NCBI RefSeq assembly: GCF_039929605.1
Contig: NZ_JBDSQX010000162.1
Span: 1 to 20,055, forward strand
DNA length: 20,055 nt
From: Pelomonas sp039929605
GTDB lineage: Bacteria; Pseudomonadota; Gammaproteobacteria; Burkholderiales; Burkholderiaceae_C
Direction of reading: 5' to 3'
Positions 7,640 to 14,366 of this stretch are shown here, one piece after another; the first letter of the stretch is position 1, and every line of letters starts with the position of its first letter. The notes beneath the pieces were generated by a model that worked only from the letters and a program-made list of their open reading frames with translations, did no database searches and was not told where the DNA came from. A program made the position numbers and the translations under genes.

Positions 7640-7772
7640 CGGGCCGAGCGCCGGGCCGCTCCCAAGCCGGCCCGCGTTGGCGATGTGCTTGCGGCTCAAC
7701 GCCGCAAGCATCGCCGTCCCCTTGGGGACCGATCAGGCTGCCGGCGTTCAGCACGGCGGACTGGGCGAGGGG
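7640..7772 (-). repeat. Structured leader repeat, copy 3 (long form)
   Basis: On the minus strand the element starts four bases after the diguanylate cyclase stop with CCCCTCGCCCAGTC, the same opening as copy 2. It continues with GCTGAACGCCGGCA, also in copy 2. A segment of about 58 bases absent from copy 2 follows, containing the inverted repeat GTCCCC-AA-GGGGAC. Next comes a perfect nine-pair hairpin (plus-strand 7687-7695 and 7701-7709) with loop GTTGA on the minus strand. The identical 36-base core occupies 7640-7675. The core ends 21 bases before the yghU start codon. The whole 158-base gap between the two genes is essentially this element. Confidence 0.8.
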
Positions 7773-7776
7773 CAAC

Positions 7777-9387
7777 TCAGTTCGGCAACGCTAGCGCAAA
7801 AGCCTGCTTCCCGTTTCTCTTCACGTGATAAAGGGCTTCATCGGCCGCGCGGACCAGGCCGAGCGGGTCTGTGCCATGAGCAGGCAGGCAGGCCACACCG
7901 ATGCTGACGCCCACGCTCACGGACTCGCCGTTTGACAGCCGGATGGGCTGGGACAGCCCGTCGAGCAGGTCGCGCATGACCTGCATCAGCACCGCATCAC
8001 CGGGGCCGACGTCGCGCAGCACGATGAGGAATTCATCGCCGCCCAGCCGCGCAACGAGGTCGGACGAGCGACGCACGGCTGCGCGCATGCGCTCGGCGCA
8101 GGCGACGAGCACTTCGTCACCACTGGCATGACCATGGATGTCGTTGATCTGCTTGAAGCCGTCGAGGTCGATGCAGGCGACGCTCAGCATGGCGCCGCGG
8201 GAGCAGGTCTCGGCGACATAGCGCTCCAGCGTCGCCTGGCCCGCGCCTCGATTTTTCAGCTGGGTCAGTGCGTCGTGCTCTGCGCGGTGGCGCACCGCGT
8301 TCTCGTCGCTCTTGCGCTGGGTGATGTCGTAGATGACACCCTCCACCGTCTGCCCGTCCACCCGCTGCACGGAGATGAGGCAGTGCACCCAGCGCCGCTC
8401 GTCGCCCACCTGCACCAGTTCCAGGTCGGCCGACACGGTTTCGCCGCGCGCGGCGGCCTGGTCGATCATCTGGCGCACCTGCTCGGGCCGGTTGAAGACG
8501 CGGCTGATGAAGTCGTGCTCGCTGAGCGTGCGCAGTTCGTCCATCGACAGGCCCACCACGCGCGACACCGTCGGGTTGCCGTTGATGAGGCGGCCGCCCT
8601 CGTCAAGCACGAAGATGCCGGCGCTGCTGGAGTCGAAGATCTGGCGGTACTGGGCCTCCATAGCCTCGACCTCGGCGCGCAGACTGCGCTCGGTTTGCAG
8701 CGCACGCTCATTGGATTCCAGCAGCGTGTTGGCGCCGGCAATCAGCACGCCGATCTCGTCGGCGGCGTGGTTGGCGGGCGTTTCAAGCCGCTCGCCCGAG
8801 CCCGGCGTCATGCGCCGCAGCGAACTGGCCAAGTGAACGATGGGGCGAGACACCATGCGTGCCGCCAGCAGGTAGAGAACGGCCGCCAGCAGCGCCGCCT
8901 GGCCGGCCATGACTGCAGCCAGCGTGTAGGCCTCGCGGTCGGCGTCGGCCTGGACCTTGTCGTCGTTCAGGCGGATGCGCAACTGTCCGAGGGTCTCTCT
9001 GGCGTCGAACGGGGACACGAGCGGCCGCGTCAGCAGCGTCAGGCCCGGTCGCTCGGCGGCGCCCGGACGCAGCACTTTGACCAGCGCCCGGCCATCCGCC
9101 GCCACCACCTCGACGACGTTGACGAGATCATTGCGCGCCAGGCCGCCGGCCACCTCCTGCAGCAGCACCTCGTCCTTGGCGTAGGCGCCGATGGCCAGCG
9201 TCTTCTCGACGGCAGTGGCCAGGGCCTCGACACTGCTGCGACCAGTGGCCAGCGCGCGGGCCTGGCCGAACTGGTAGGCAATCGTGGCGCCCACGAGGGC
9301 CAGCACGGCCGCGCTGGCGAACACCAGCAGCATGAAGCGCAGCTGCAAGCTGTCGGCACCACGCACACGGGGTGCAGCGGGCGTCAT
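7777..9387 (-). CDS. Membrane-bound diguanylate cyclase (HAMP-PAS-GGDEF)
   Basis: The 536-residue protein should make the second messenger c-di-GMP from two GTP. Helices at about 18-40 and 155-177 enclose a periplasmic sensor region of about 115 residues. A HAMP-like linker follows (about 178-232), then a short coiled-coil stretch, a PAS domain (about 245-355, ending VIYDITQRK) and a GGDEF domain (about 370-536). The active-site GGDEF is intact (449-453), and the inhibitory RxxD site is present as RSSD at 440-443, so the enzyme is probably active and product-inhibited. The C-terminal ADEALYHVKRNGK motif is also typical. ATG 9387 overlaps the stop of the PstS-like gene by four bases. That coupling suggests the small periplasmic protein feeds this sensor. 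Confidence 0.95.
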   Translation of the reverse strand: MTPAAPRVRGADSLQLRFMLLVFASAAVLALVGATIAYQFGQARALATGRSSVEALATAVEKTLAIGAYAKDEVLLQEVAGGLARNDLVNVVEVVAADGRALVKVLRPGAAERPGLTLLTRPLVSPFDARETLGQLRIRLNDDKVQADADREAYTLAAVMAGQAALLAAVLYLLAARMVSRPIVHLASSLRRMTPGSGERLETPANHAADEIGVLIAGANTLLESNERALQTERSLRAEVEAMEAQYRQIFDSSSAGIFVLDEGGRLINGNPTVSRVVGLSMDELRTLSEHDFISRVFNRPEQVRQMIDQAAARGETVSADLELVQVGDERRWVHCLISVQRVDGQTVEGVIYDITQRKSDENAVRHRAEHDALTQLKNRGAGQATLERYVAETCSRGAMLSVACIDLDGFKQINDIHGHASGDEVLVACAERMRAAVRRSSDLVARLGGDEFLIVLRDVGPGDAVLMQVMRDLLDGLSQPIRLSNGESVSVGVSIGVACLPAHGTDPLGLVRAADEALYHVKRNGKQAFALALPN

Positions 9388-9818
9388 TTGGTGGGGGCTT
9401 CCTTGATGACCAGCACCGTGCGCAGCCCCGGCTCGGTGGGCTCCTTGCTGAGCCAGCCCAGAGCGCTGGGGTTGCGGCGCAGGATGCCGGCCACGGCCAT
9501 CTCGTCGGGCAGGGATTGAGGCGGCACGCTCTGGCCGGAGAACATCAACCGCGACCAGTAGCTGTTGACCTGGGCCACGCTCATGCCGGTCAGGGCCTGA
9601 TAGAAGGCGGCACGGCGCGGATGGTCGCGCGGCAGGTCGAAGATGAGTGCGAAGTCGCCGTTGGCAAAGGCGCGGCTGCGGCCCATGAAGAGATCGACCG
9701 CCTCCTTTTGCGTTAGCGCGCGCTGCGGGTTGCTGGCGTGCACGACGATGTAGAAGTCGGCCCGCGCGGGCAGGGCTGCGGCCAGCAGCGCGAGGATGAA
9801 AAAGCTGCGCGCAGACAT
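9384..9818 (-). CDS. Small PstS-like periplasmic phosphate/ligand-binding protein
   Basis: The 144-residue product begins MSARSFFILALLAAALPARA, a clear signal peptide with cleavage likely after ARA. The mature part resembles the short, single-lobe PstS-like proteins often annotated as phosphate ABC transporter substrate-binding protein. It has YIVVHASNPQRALTQKEAVDLFMGRSRAF near the N-terminus, and GMSVAQVNSYWSRLMFSGQ, ILRRNPSALGWL later. It is about half the usual PstS length, so it lacks the full two-lobe clamp, and no pst transporter genes are near. ATG 9818 follows the porin-like stop by four bases, and the stop overlaps the cyclase start. I infer a ligand-sensing role with the cyclase rather than transport. 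Confidence 0.78.
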   Translation of the reverse strand: MSARSFFILALLAAALPARADFYIVVHASNPQRALTQKEAVDLFMGRSRAFANGDFALIFDLPRDHPRRAAFYQALTGMSVAQVNSYWSRLMFSGQSVPPQSLPDEMAVAGILRRNPSALGWLSKEPTEPGLRTVLVIKEAPTK

Positions 9819-9822
9819 GGCT

Positions 9823-11126
9823 TCAGAAGATGAAGTCCACGACCGCAGTCGCGACGTTGGCATTGCCCGCCTGGCCATCGGCGCCGGTCCACAGGGACGA
9901 GCCGCTGGGCTGCACGCGCACGCGGTCCCACTGCAGCTTGAGCGCGGCCTGGGGATGGAAGTCCCAGCGCACGCCGAGCGACCAGCTCGACTGCTGCACA
10001 CGCGCGTTGTTCAGCGAGGTAACGACCACACTGCCCAGCCCCTGCGCCTGGGCAGCGCCCACCGGGCCGATGACTGGCGTCAGTGCGGCTGCCCAAGCCG
10101 GCAGGGGCAGCACGGCCAAGGCGTTGCGCGCCCGACCGTAGCCGATGTAAGGCGTCCAGTCGCCGAACCGATGGCCGAGGGTGGCGTAGGCCGTGTTCTC
10201 CACGGTCAGCGGGGCGGCCGAGACGCGCACGACCTCCGCGCTCCACTGCCACTCCGCCATCTCGTAGCGCACGCCCAGCTCCCAGAACATCGCCCAGAGC
10301 CGGTGGCACCCAGGCGGTCGCGCAGCTGGCGGGCCTCGTCGGCCACCGAGGGGATGGGCAGCGCGCCAAGCTGGGCCAGGCCGTCGAGGGCGGGCTGGAC
10401 GGTGGTCAGGTTGATGGCCGTGCGCGCACGGGCGACGCTGGCGCGCACCAGCAGGCCGCCCTCCTCGCGCGACAGCATCGCGCCGCTGACGTCGCTCACA
10501 CGGCTGGCCTTGCTGGTGTGGAGGTCGCCGATGCGCCCCGAGCCGTGCATCAGCTTGGCGCGCCACTGCGCATCGCCCTGGAACCAGCTGCGCGCGACGT
10601 CGGCACCGTCCAGCGTGGTGGGCAGGCGCGCGTAGAGCTCGACCGGTGGCCGGGCCATCGTGAAACCGTAGCCGACGTTGCGGTAGTCAGCCATCAGGAA
10701 GGCGTCGACATTCACGCGGCCGACGCGCAGCGTCCAGTCGGCGTTGGGCCGGTAGCTGGCATAGGCCCATTCGAGCGCATCGCCGTCGCTCGCGTAGTGG
10801 CCGCGCTTCTTGGCGATAACCTGGGCCACCAGCTCGAACTGCGAGCCCAGGCTGTAATTCAGCTGCACGCCGAGCCGGGTGTCGATGTCATGTCGCCAGG
10901 TGGCACCCGAGCCGGCCTGTGCCAGCTCACGCCGATAACCCCAGCCATCCGGCGCGTCCACATGGCTCAAGCCCAGGCTGCCAAAGCCGCTGATGTGCAG
11001 CCTCGCCTCGCTGGGCGGTCTGTCGGCCTCTTGTGCTTGGGCCGAGCCGGGCCACACGACGACAGCGATGCCTGCGAGCAGGCAGCGTGCCCAGAAACTG
11101 GGGGTTCCGGAGGTCTTGGGGGGCAT
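9823..11126 (-). pseudogene. Outer-membrane porin-like protein, interrupted by a one-base frameshift
   Basis: The gene starts at ATG 11126 with a signal peptide ending in SAQAQ. It continues in one frame as a beta-barrel-like protein with alternating strands (HISGFGSLGLSHVD, FELVAQVIAKK, WTLRVGRVNVDAFLMADYR) up to DEARQLRDRLG near 10310. From about 10295 the protein-like sequence continues in a different frame as LWAMFWELGVRYEMAEWQW to a barrel-like C-terminus ending VVDFIF. Adding one base, for example a second C within the GGCTC at about 10296-10300, restores a single product of about 434 residues. Either the gene is broken or one base was lost in sequencing. It heads the unit with the PstS-like protein and the diguanylate cyclase. 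The specific porin family is not recognised. Confidence 0.8.
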
Positions 11127-11149
11127 GGCTGGGAAGGTACTGCTGGGCG

Positions 11150-11180
11150 ATTATTAGCCCCGGCCCACCCGTGGCGGCAA
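11150..11180 (-). promoter_or_regulatory. Candidate sigma-70 promoter for the porin-like operon
   Basis: On the minus strand, TTGCCG (plus-strand 11175-11180) is followed 19 bases later by AATAAT (11150-11155). The second hexamer matches the -10 consensus at five of six positions. The spacing is longer than ideal and the -35 match is moderate. It lies 24 bases ahead of the start codon at 11126, in the only AT-rich patch of the 130-base gap between divergent genes. Confidence 0.3.
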
Positions 11181-11256
11181 GCTCCGCTCACGGCAAGAGC
11201 AACCCCGTCACGCTTGTGTCCCTTGCAAACCGAGAGGTCACGCCGGGAGCGTGAAA

Positions 11257-11910
11257 ATGCCACGCATGCGAATCGACTTCATCTCCGACATCGTCTGCCC
11301 CTGGTGCGCCATCGGCCTGTATTCCCTCGAAGCGGCTGCGGCGCGCATCCCTGGGCTGGTACTGGACCTGCACTTCCACCCCTTCGAGCTCAACCCCGAC
11401 ATGGGCCCCGAGGGCCAGGACATCGAAGAGCATCTGGCGCACAAGTACGGCGCCAGCCCGGCCGCGCTGGCCGGCACGCGCCAGGCCATCCGCGAGCGTG
11501 GTGCGGAGCTGGGTTTCGAATTCCGCCCCGGCGCGCGCAGCCGCATCTACAGCACCCGCAGCGCCCACCGCCTGCTGCACTGGGCCGACGACGCCTTTGG
11601 CGCTGCCGTGCAACGCACGTTGAAGCTGGCGCTGCTCAAGGCCTACTTCACCGACGGCCGCGACGTGTCCGACCCCGCCGTGCTGCTGGAGCAAGCCGTG
11701 GCGGCCGGCCTGCCCGAAGCCGAGGCGCGCGAGCTGCTGCACAGCGACCGCTACGCCGCGGAGGTCACCGAGGCGGAAGCCGAGGTGCACGCCCAGGGCA
11801 TCCACGCCGTGCCGGCCATCATCGTCAACCAGCGCCACCTCATTCAGGGCGGGCAGTCGGTCGAGGTGTTCGAGAAGCTGCTGCACCAGGTAATGACCGA
11901 AGCGACTTGA
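11257..11910 (+). CDS. DsbA-family oxidoreductase, FrnE-like
   Basis: The 217-residue protein has a thioredoxin-fold start with the redox motif CPWC at residues 14-17, inside the FrnE-type sequence FISDIVCPWCAIG. The family blocks FHPFELNPDM, a helical insertion, HRLLHWA, and the C-terminal GIHAVPAIIVNQRHLIQGGQS follow. The VPA segment provides the cis-proline loop facing the active site. FrnE-like proteins are cytoplasmic dithiol/disulfide oxidoreductases or isomerases; no signal peptide is present. ATG 11257 is chosen because GGGAG at 11245-11249 is seven bases upstream. A GTG at 11251 would be too close to that site. A terminator follows 49 bases after the stop, so the gene is probably monocistronic. 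Confidence 0.92.
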   Translation: MPRMRIDFISDIVCPWCAIGLYSLEAAAARIPGLVLDLHFHPFELNPDMGPEGQDIEEHLAHKYGASPAALAGTRQAIRERGAELGFEFRPGARSRIYSTRSAHRLLHWADDAFGAAVQRTLKLALLKAYFTDGRDVSDPAVLLEQAVAAGLPEAEARELLHSDRYAAEVTEAEAEVHAQGIHAVPAIIVNQRHLIQGGQSVEVFEKLLHQVMTEAT

Positions 11911-11959
11911 AACGCGGGCCCTGCACCAAGCCTGAGACAATCCCACCCTGCACCCAAAC

Positions 11960-11981
11960 AAGCCCGCCGTTGGCGGGCTTT
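11960..11981 (+). terminator. Intrinsic terminator between the FrnE-like gene and rdgC
   Basis: AAGCCCGCC (11960-11968) and GGCGGGCTT (11972-11980) form a perfect nine-pair stem with loop GTT. A short T-rich stretch follows (TTTGCATTTG). This is a standard Rho-independent terminator for the upstream gene. It lies directly before the rdgC ribosome binding site. Confidence 0.85.
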
Positions 11982-12003
11982 GCATTTGTACGGAGCCCCA
12001 CTT

Positions 12004-12996
12004 TTGTTCAAGAACCTCATCACTTACCGCATCGGCGAAGGTTGGCAGGTCGACGCCAAGTTGCTCGCCGAACAGCTCGCCAAGGAAACCTTCCTGCCTT
12101 GCGCGCCCACCCAACCGCTGGCCGTGGGCTGGGCGCCGCCACGTGGCATTGAGCACGCGCCCCTCGTCGAAGTGGTCGACGGCCACTGGCTCGTCAAGCT
12201 CAAGCGCGAGCAGCGCCTGCTGCCCTCCTCCGTCGTGCAGGAGCGCGTGGAAGAACTGGCCGAGCACATCGAGGCCACCACCGGCCGCAAGCCCGGCAAG
12301 AAGGCCAAGAAGGAGCTGAAGGAGCAGGCCGAGCACGAGCTGCTGCCGCGCGCCTTCACCAAGACCTCGGCCACGCAGGTGTGGATTGCGCCCGAGCAGC
12401 AGTTGCTGTTCGTCGACGCCGGCTCCACCAGCCGCGCCGATGAAGTCATCACGCTGTTGATCCAGGCCAGCCCCGGCCTGAGCCTACAGCTGGTGCAGAC
12501 CGCCGAGAGCCCTGCCGCCTGCATGGCCGCGTGGCTGCAGGACGGCGTGACGCCCGAAGGCTTCCAGATCGAGCGCGAGTGCGAACTCAAGGGCAGCGAC
12601 GAGCAGAAACCCGTCGTGCGCTACGCCCGCCACCCGCTGGACATCGACGAGGTGCGCGCCCATCTGACCAGCGGCAAGATGCCCACCCGCCTGGCGCTGA
12701 GCTGGAACGAGCGCGTCGCCTTTACGCTGACCGAGGGGTTCGCAGTCAAGAAGATCAGCTTCCTGGACCTGGCCTTCGAAGGCCGAGCCGAGGCCAGTGG
12801 CGACGAAGCGTTTGATGCCGACGTGGCCTTGGCCACCGGCGAGCTGGGCCGGTTGATCCGGGCGCTGATCGAAGGGCTGGGCGGCGAGCACGACTTTGCC
12901 GCCGCCGGTGCGCCCGCCTCAACGTCCGCGCCCACCATCGCCTCTCTGCCGGCGAACGTGCCTGAAGACGCGCTCAGCGAGTCACCGCCCTGGTGA
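12004..12996 (+). CDS. rdgC: Recombination-associated protein RdgC
   Basis: The 330-residue product matches RdgC throughout: FKNLITYRI at the start, LAEQLAKETFLPC, a mid-region KLKREQRLLPSSVVQERVEE, ELLPRAFTKTSATQVWI, PEGFQIERECELKG, LTSGKMPTRLALSWNERVAF, and the C-terminal GELGRLIRALIEGLGGE. RdgC is a ring-shaped dimeric DNA-binding protein of the nucleoid that limits RecA-driven recombination. The family normally begins with M-(L/W)-FKNL, which here corresponds to TTG at 12004. GGAG lies about nine bases upstream, so TTG is the likely start. An earlier TTG at 11980 falls inside the terminator stem and is unlikely. The last 30 residues, rich in Ala, Pro and Ser, extend beyond the E. coli protein. 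Confidence 0.95.
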   Translation: MFKNLITYRIGEGWQVDAKLLAEQLAKETFLPCAPTQPLAVGWAPPRGIEHAPLVEVVDGHWLVKLKREQRLLPSSVVQERVEELAEHIEATTGRKPGKKAKKELKEQAEHELLPRAFTKTSATQVWIAPEQQLLFVDAGSTSRADEVITLLIQASPGLSLQLVQTAESPAACMAAWLQDGVTPEGFQIERECELKGSDEQKPVVRYARHPLDIDEVRAHLTSGKMPTRLALSWNERVAFTLTEGFAVKKISFLDLAFEGRAEASGDEAFDADVALATGELGRLIRALIEGLGGEHDFAAAGAPASTSAPTIASLPANVPEDALSESPPW

Positions 12997-13092
12997 CACC
13001 CCAGGCGGCGCTCGGCGTCGGATCGCTTGGGTAGCTTGGCGCAGCACCGGCAGGCACGCCACACCGGCGCCGTCTGCCGCCCACGCTCCAGA

Positions 13093-14172
13093 TCAATATT
13101 CCCAGAAGATCCGCTGCAGCTCAGCGGTGGTCTGCGGCTTGGTCAGGGCCACGGCGGCCAGGATCTTGGCCTTCTGCGGGTTCAGGTCGTGGGCCACCAC
13201 CCAGTCGTACTTGTCGTCGGGCTGTTCGGCGTTGCGCAGCACGATGCCATCAGCCACGCGGCTGGAGCGGATGACGAGCACGCCCTTGTCGCGGATGGAC
13301 TTGAGCTTGTCCACCGCGTAGTTGGGCACCGAGCCATTGCCCGTGCCGGCGTTGATGATGGCCTTGACGCCCGGCGTGGCCGCCGCGTCGTACAGCGCCA
13401 TATTCATGCTGCCGGAGCCGTAGACGATGGACACGTCCGGCAGCGCATCGATAGTGTCGATGTCGAACTCGGAGCTGACGGTGTGGCGCTTGGCCAGGCT
13501 GCGGAACCAGAAGGTCTTGCCCTCGACCACCATGCCCAGCGGACCCCATTGGCTGCCAAAGGCGCTGGTCTTGATGTTCACGCGCTTGGCTGTGTCACGG
13601 CCGGAGAGGATGTCGTCGGCCATGGTGACCAGCACGCCCTTGCCCTTGGCGCTGGGCGAAGCCGCCAACACTACCGCGTTGTACAGGTTCAGCATGCCGT
13701 CGGCCGACATCGCGCTGCCCGGCCGCATCGAGCCGACCACCACGATGGGCTTGTCGCTCTTGATCACCAGGTTCAGGAAGAAGGCGGTCTCTTCCAGCGT
13801 GTCGGTGCCGTGGGTGACGACCACGCCGGCCACTTCCGGGTCCTTCAGCAGCGCGGAAACGCGCTTGCCCAGGGTCACCAGCTTGTCGTTGGTGAAGCTC
13901 TCGGAAGCGATCTGGAAGGCTTGCTCGCCGCGCACGTTGGCCACGCTGGCCAGTTCGGGCACACCGGCGATCAGCTTGTCCACCGGCACCTTGGCGGCCT
14001 GGTAGGTGGCGCTGTTCAGCGCCGAGGCACCGGCACCGGCGATGGTGCCGCCGGTGGCGACGATCACCACGGTGGGTTTGGCGGTCTGGGCCAGCGCCGG
14101 CAGGCCGGCGAAGGCGCTGGCCGCCAGCAGTGCGGCGCAGGCGGCGCGCAGGCCGAAGGTCATGGATTGCAT
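13093..14172 (-). CDS. ansB: Type II L-asparaginase, periplasmic
   Basis: The 359-residue protein hydrolyses asparagine (and often glutamine) to the acid plus ammonia. A signal peptide ends LPALAQ (about residues 1-28), placing it in the periplasm, as for type II enzymes. Both signatures are present: ATGGTIAG with nucleophile T43, and VTHGTDTLEETAFF with T123 and D124. Y57 in the flexible lid and K196 in GRDTAKR complete the catalytic set. Family blocks GSMRPGSAMSADGMLNLYNAV and GSGSMN also match. ATG 14172 has AGGAG about seven bases upstream and begins the signal peptide; the open frame upstream is not used. It faces rdgC, and no clear terminator is visible in the 96 bases between. Confidence 0.95.
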   Translation of the reverse strand: MQSMTFGLRAACAALLAASAFAGLPALAQTAKPTVVIVATGGTIAGAGASALNSATYQAAKVPVDKLIAGVPELASVANVRGEQAFQIASESFTNDKLVTLGKRVSALLKDPEVAGVVVTHGTDTLEETAFFLNLVIKSDKPIVVVGSMRPGSAMSADGMLNLYNAVVLAASPSAKGKGVLVTMADDILSGRDTAKRVNIKTSAFGSQWGPLGMVVEGKTFWFRSLAKRHTVSSEFDIDTIDALPDVSIVYGSGSMNMALYDAAATPGVKAIINAGTGNGSVPNYAVDKLKSIRDKGVLVIRSSRVADGIVLRNAEQPDDKYDWVVAHDLNPQKAKILAAVALTKPQTTAELQRIFWEY

Positions 14173-14184
14173 CAGGGTTCTCCT

Positions 14185-14203
14185 CTGGTTGTAAAGAAAC
14201 CAG
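14185..14203. promoter_or_regulatory. Inverted repeat immediately upstream of the asparaginase ribosome binding site
   Basis: CTGGTT (14185-14190) and AACCAG (14198-14203) are perfect inverted copies seven bases apart. They abut the AGGAG of the asparaginase gene. This could be an operator or a short leader hairpin. No adjacent regulator identifies a binding protein. Confidence 0.35.
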
Positions 14204-14366
14204 CGCGAGTAGATGCGAGAAACGGGCCAGCACGAATACCGATCCGGCATTCATGCTTTCTGAAGCCGCATGACGCTGGTGCGTTGCCGGGCCGGGCCAC
14301 GTGCACAAACGCTTCAATGTGGCGCCACCGCCAGCAGCAGGCAGCAACGCGCGCATCGTCGTGTCT

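Noticed and set aside
7640..7675. GC-rich core of the leader repeat as a simple intrinsic terminator
   Set aside because: No T-run follows the hairpin in any of the three copies, and each copy sits in sense orientation ahead of a gene, not only behind one. Termination by another mechanism is still possible.
8128..9519. 463-codon plus-strand frame across the diguanylate cyclase
   Set aside because: The minus strand encodes an intact HAMP-PAS-GGDEF protein; the plus-strand frame has no motif.
10083..12152. 689-codon plus-strand frame spanning the porin-like gene, the intergenic gap and the FrnE-like gene
   Set aside because: It crosses real genes on both strands and a terminator, and its translation is Arg/Ala/Gly-rich shadow sequence.
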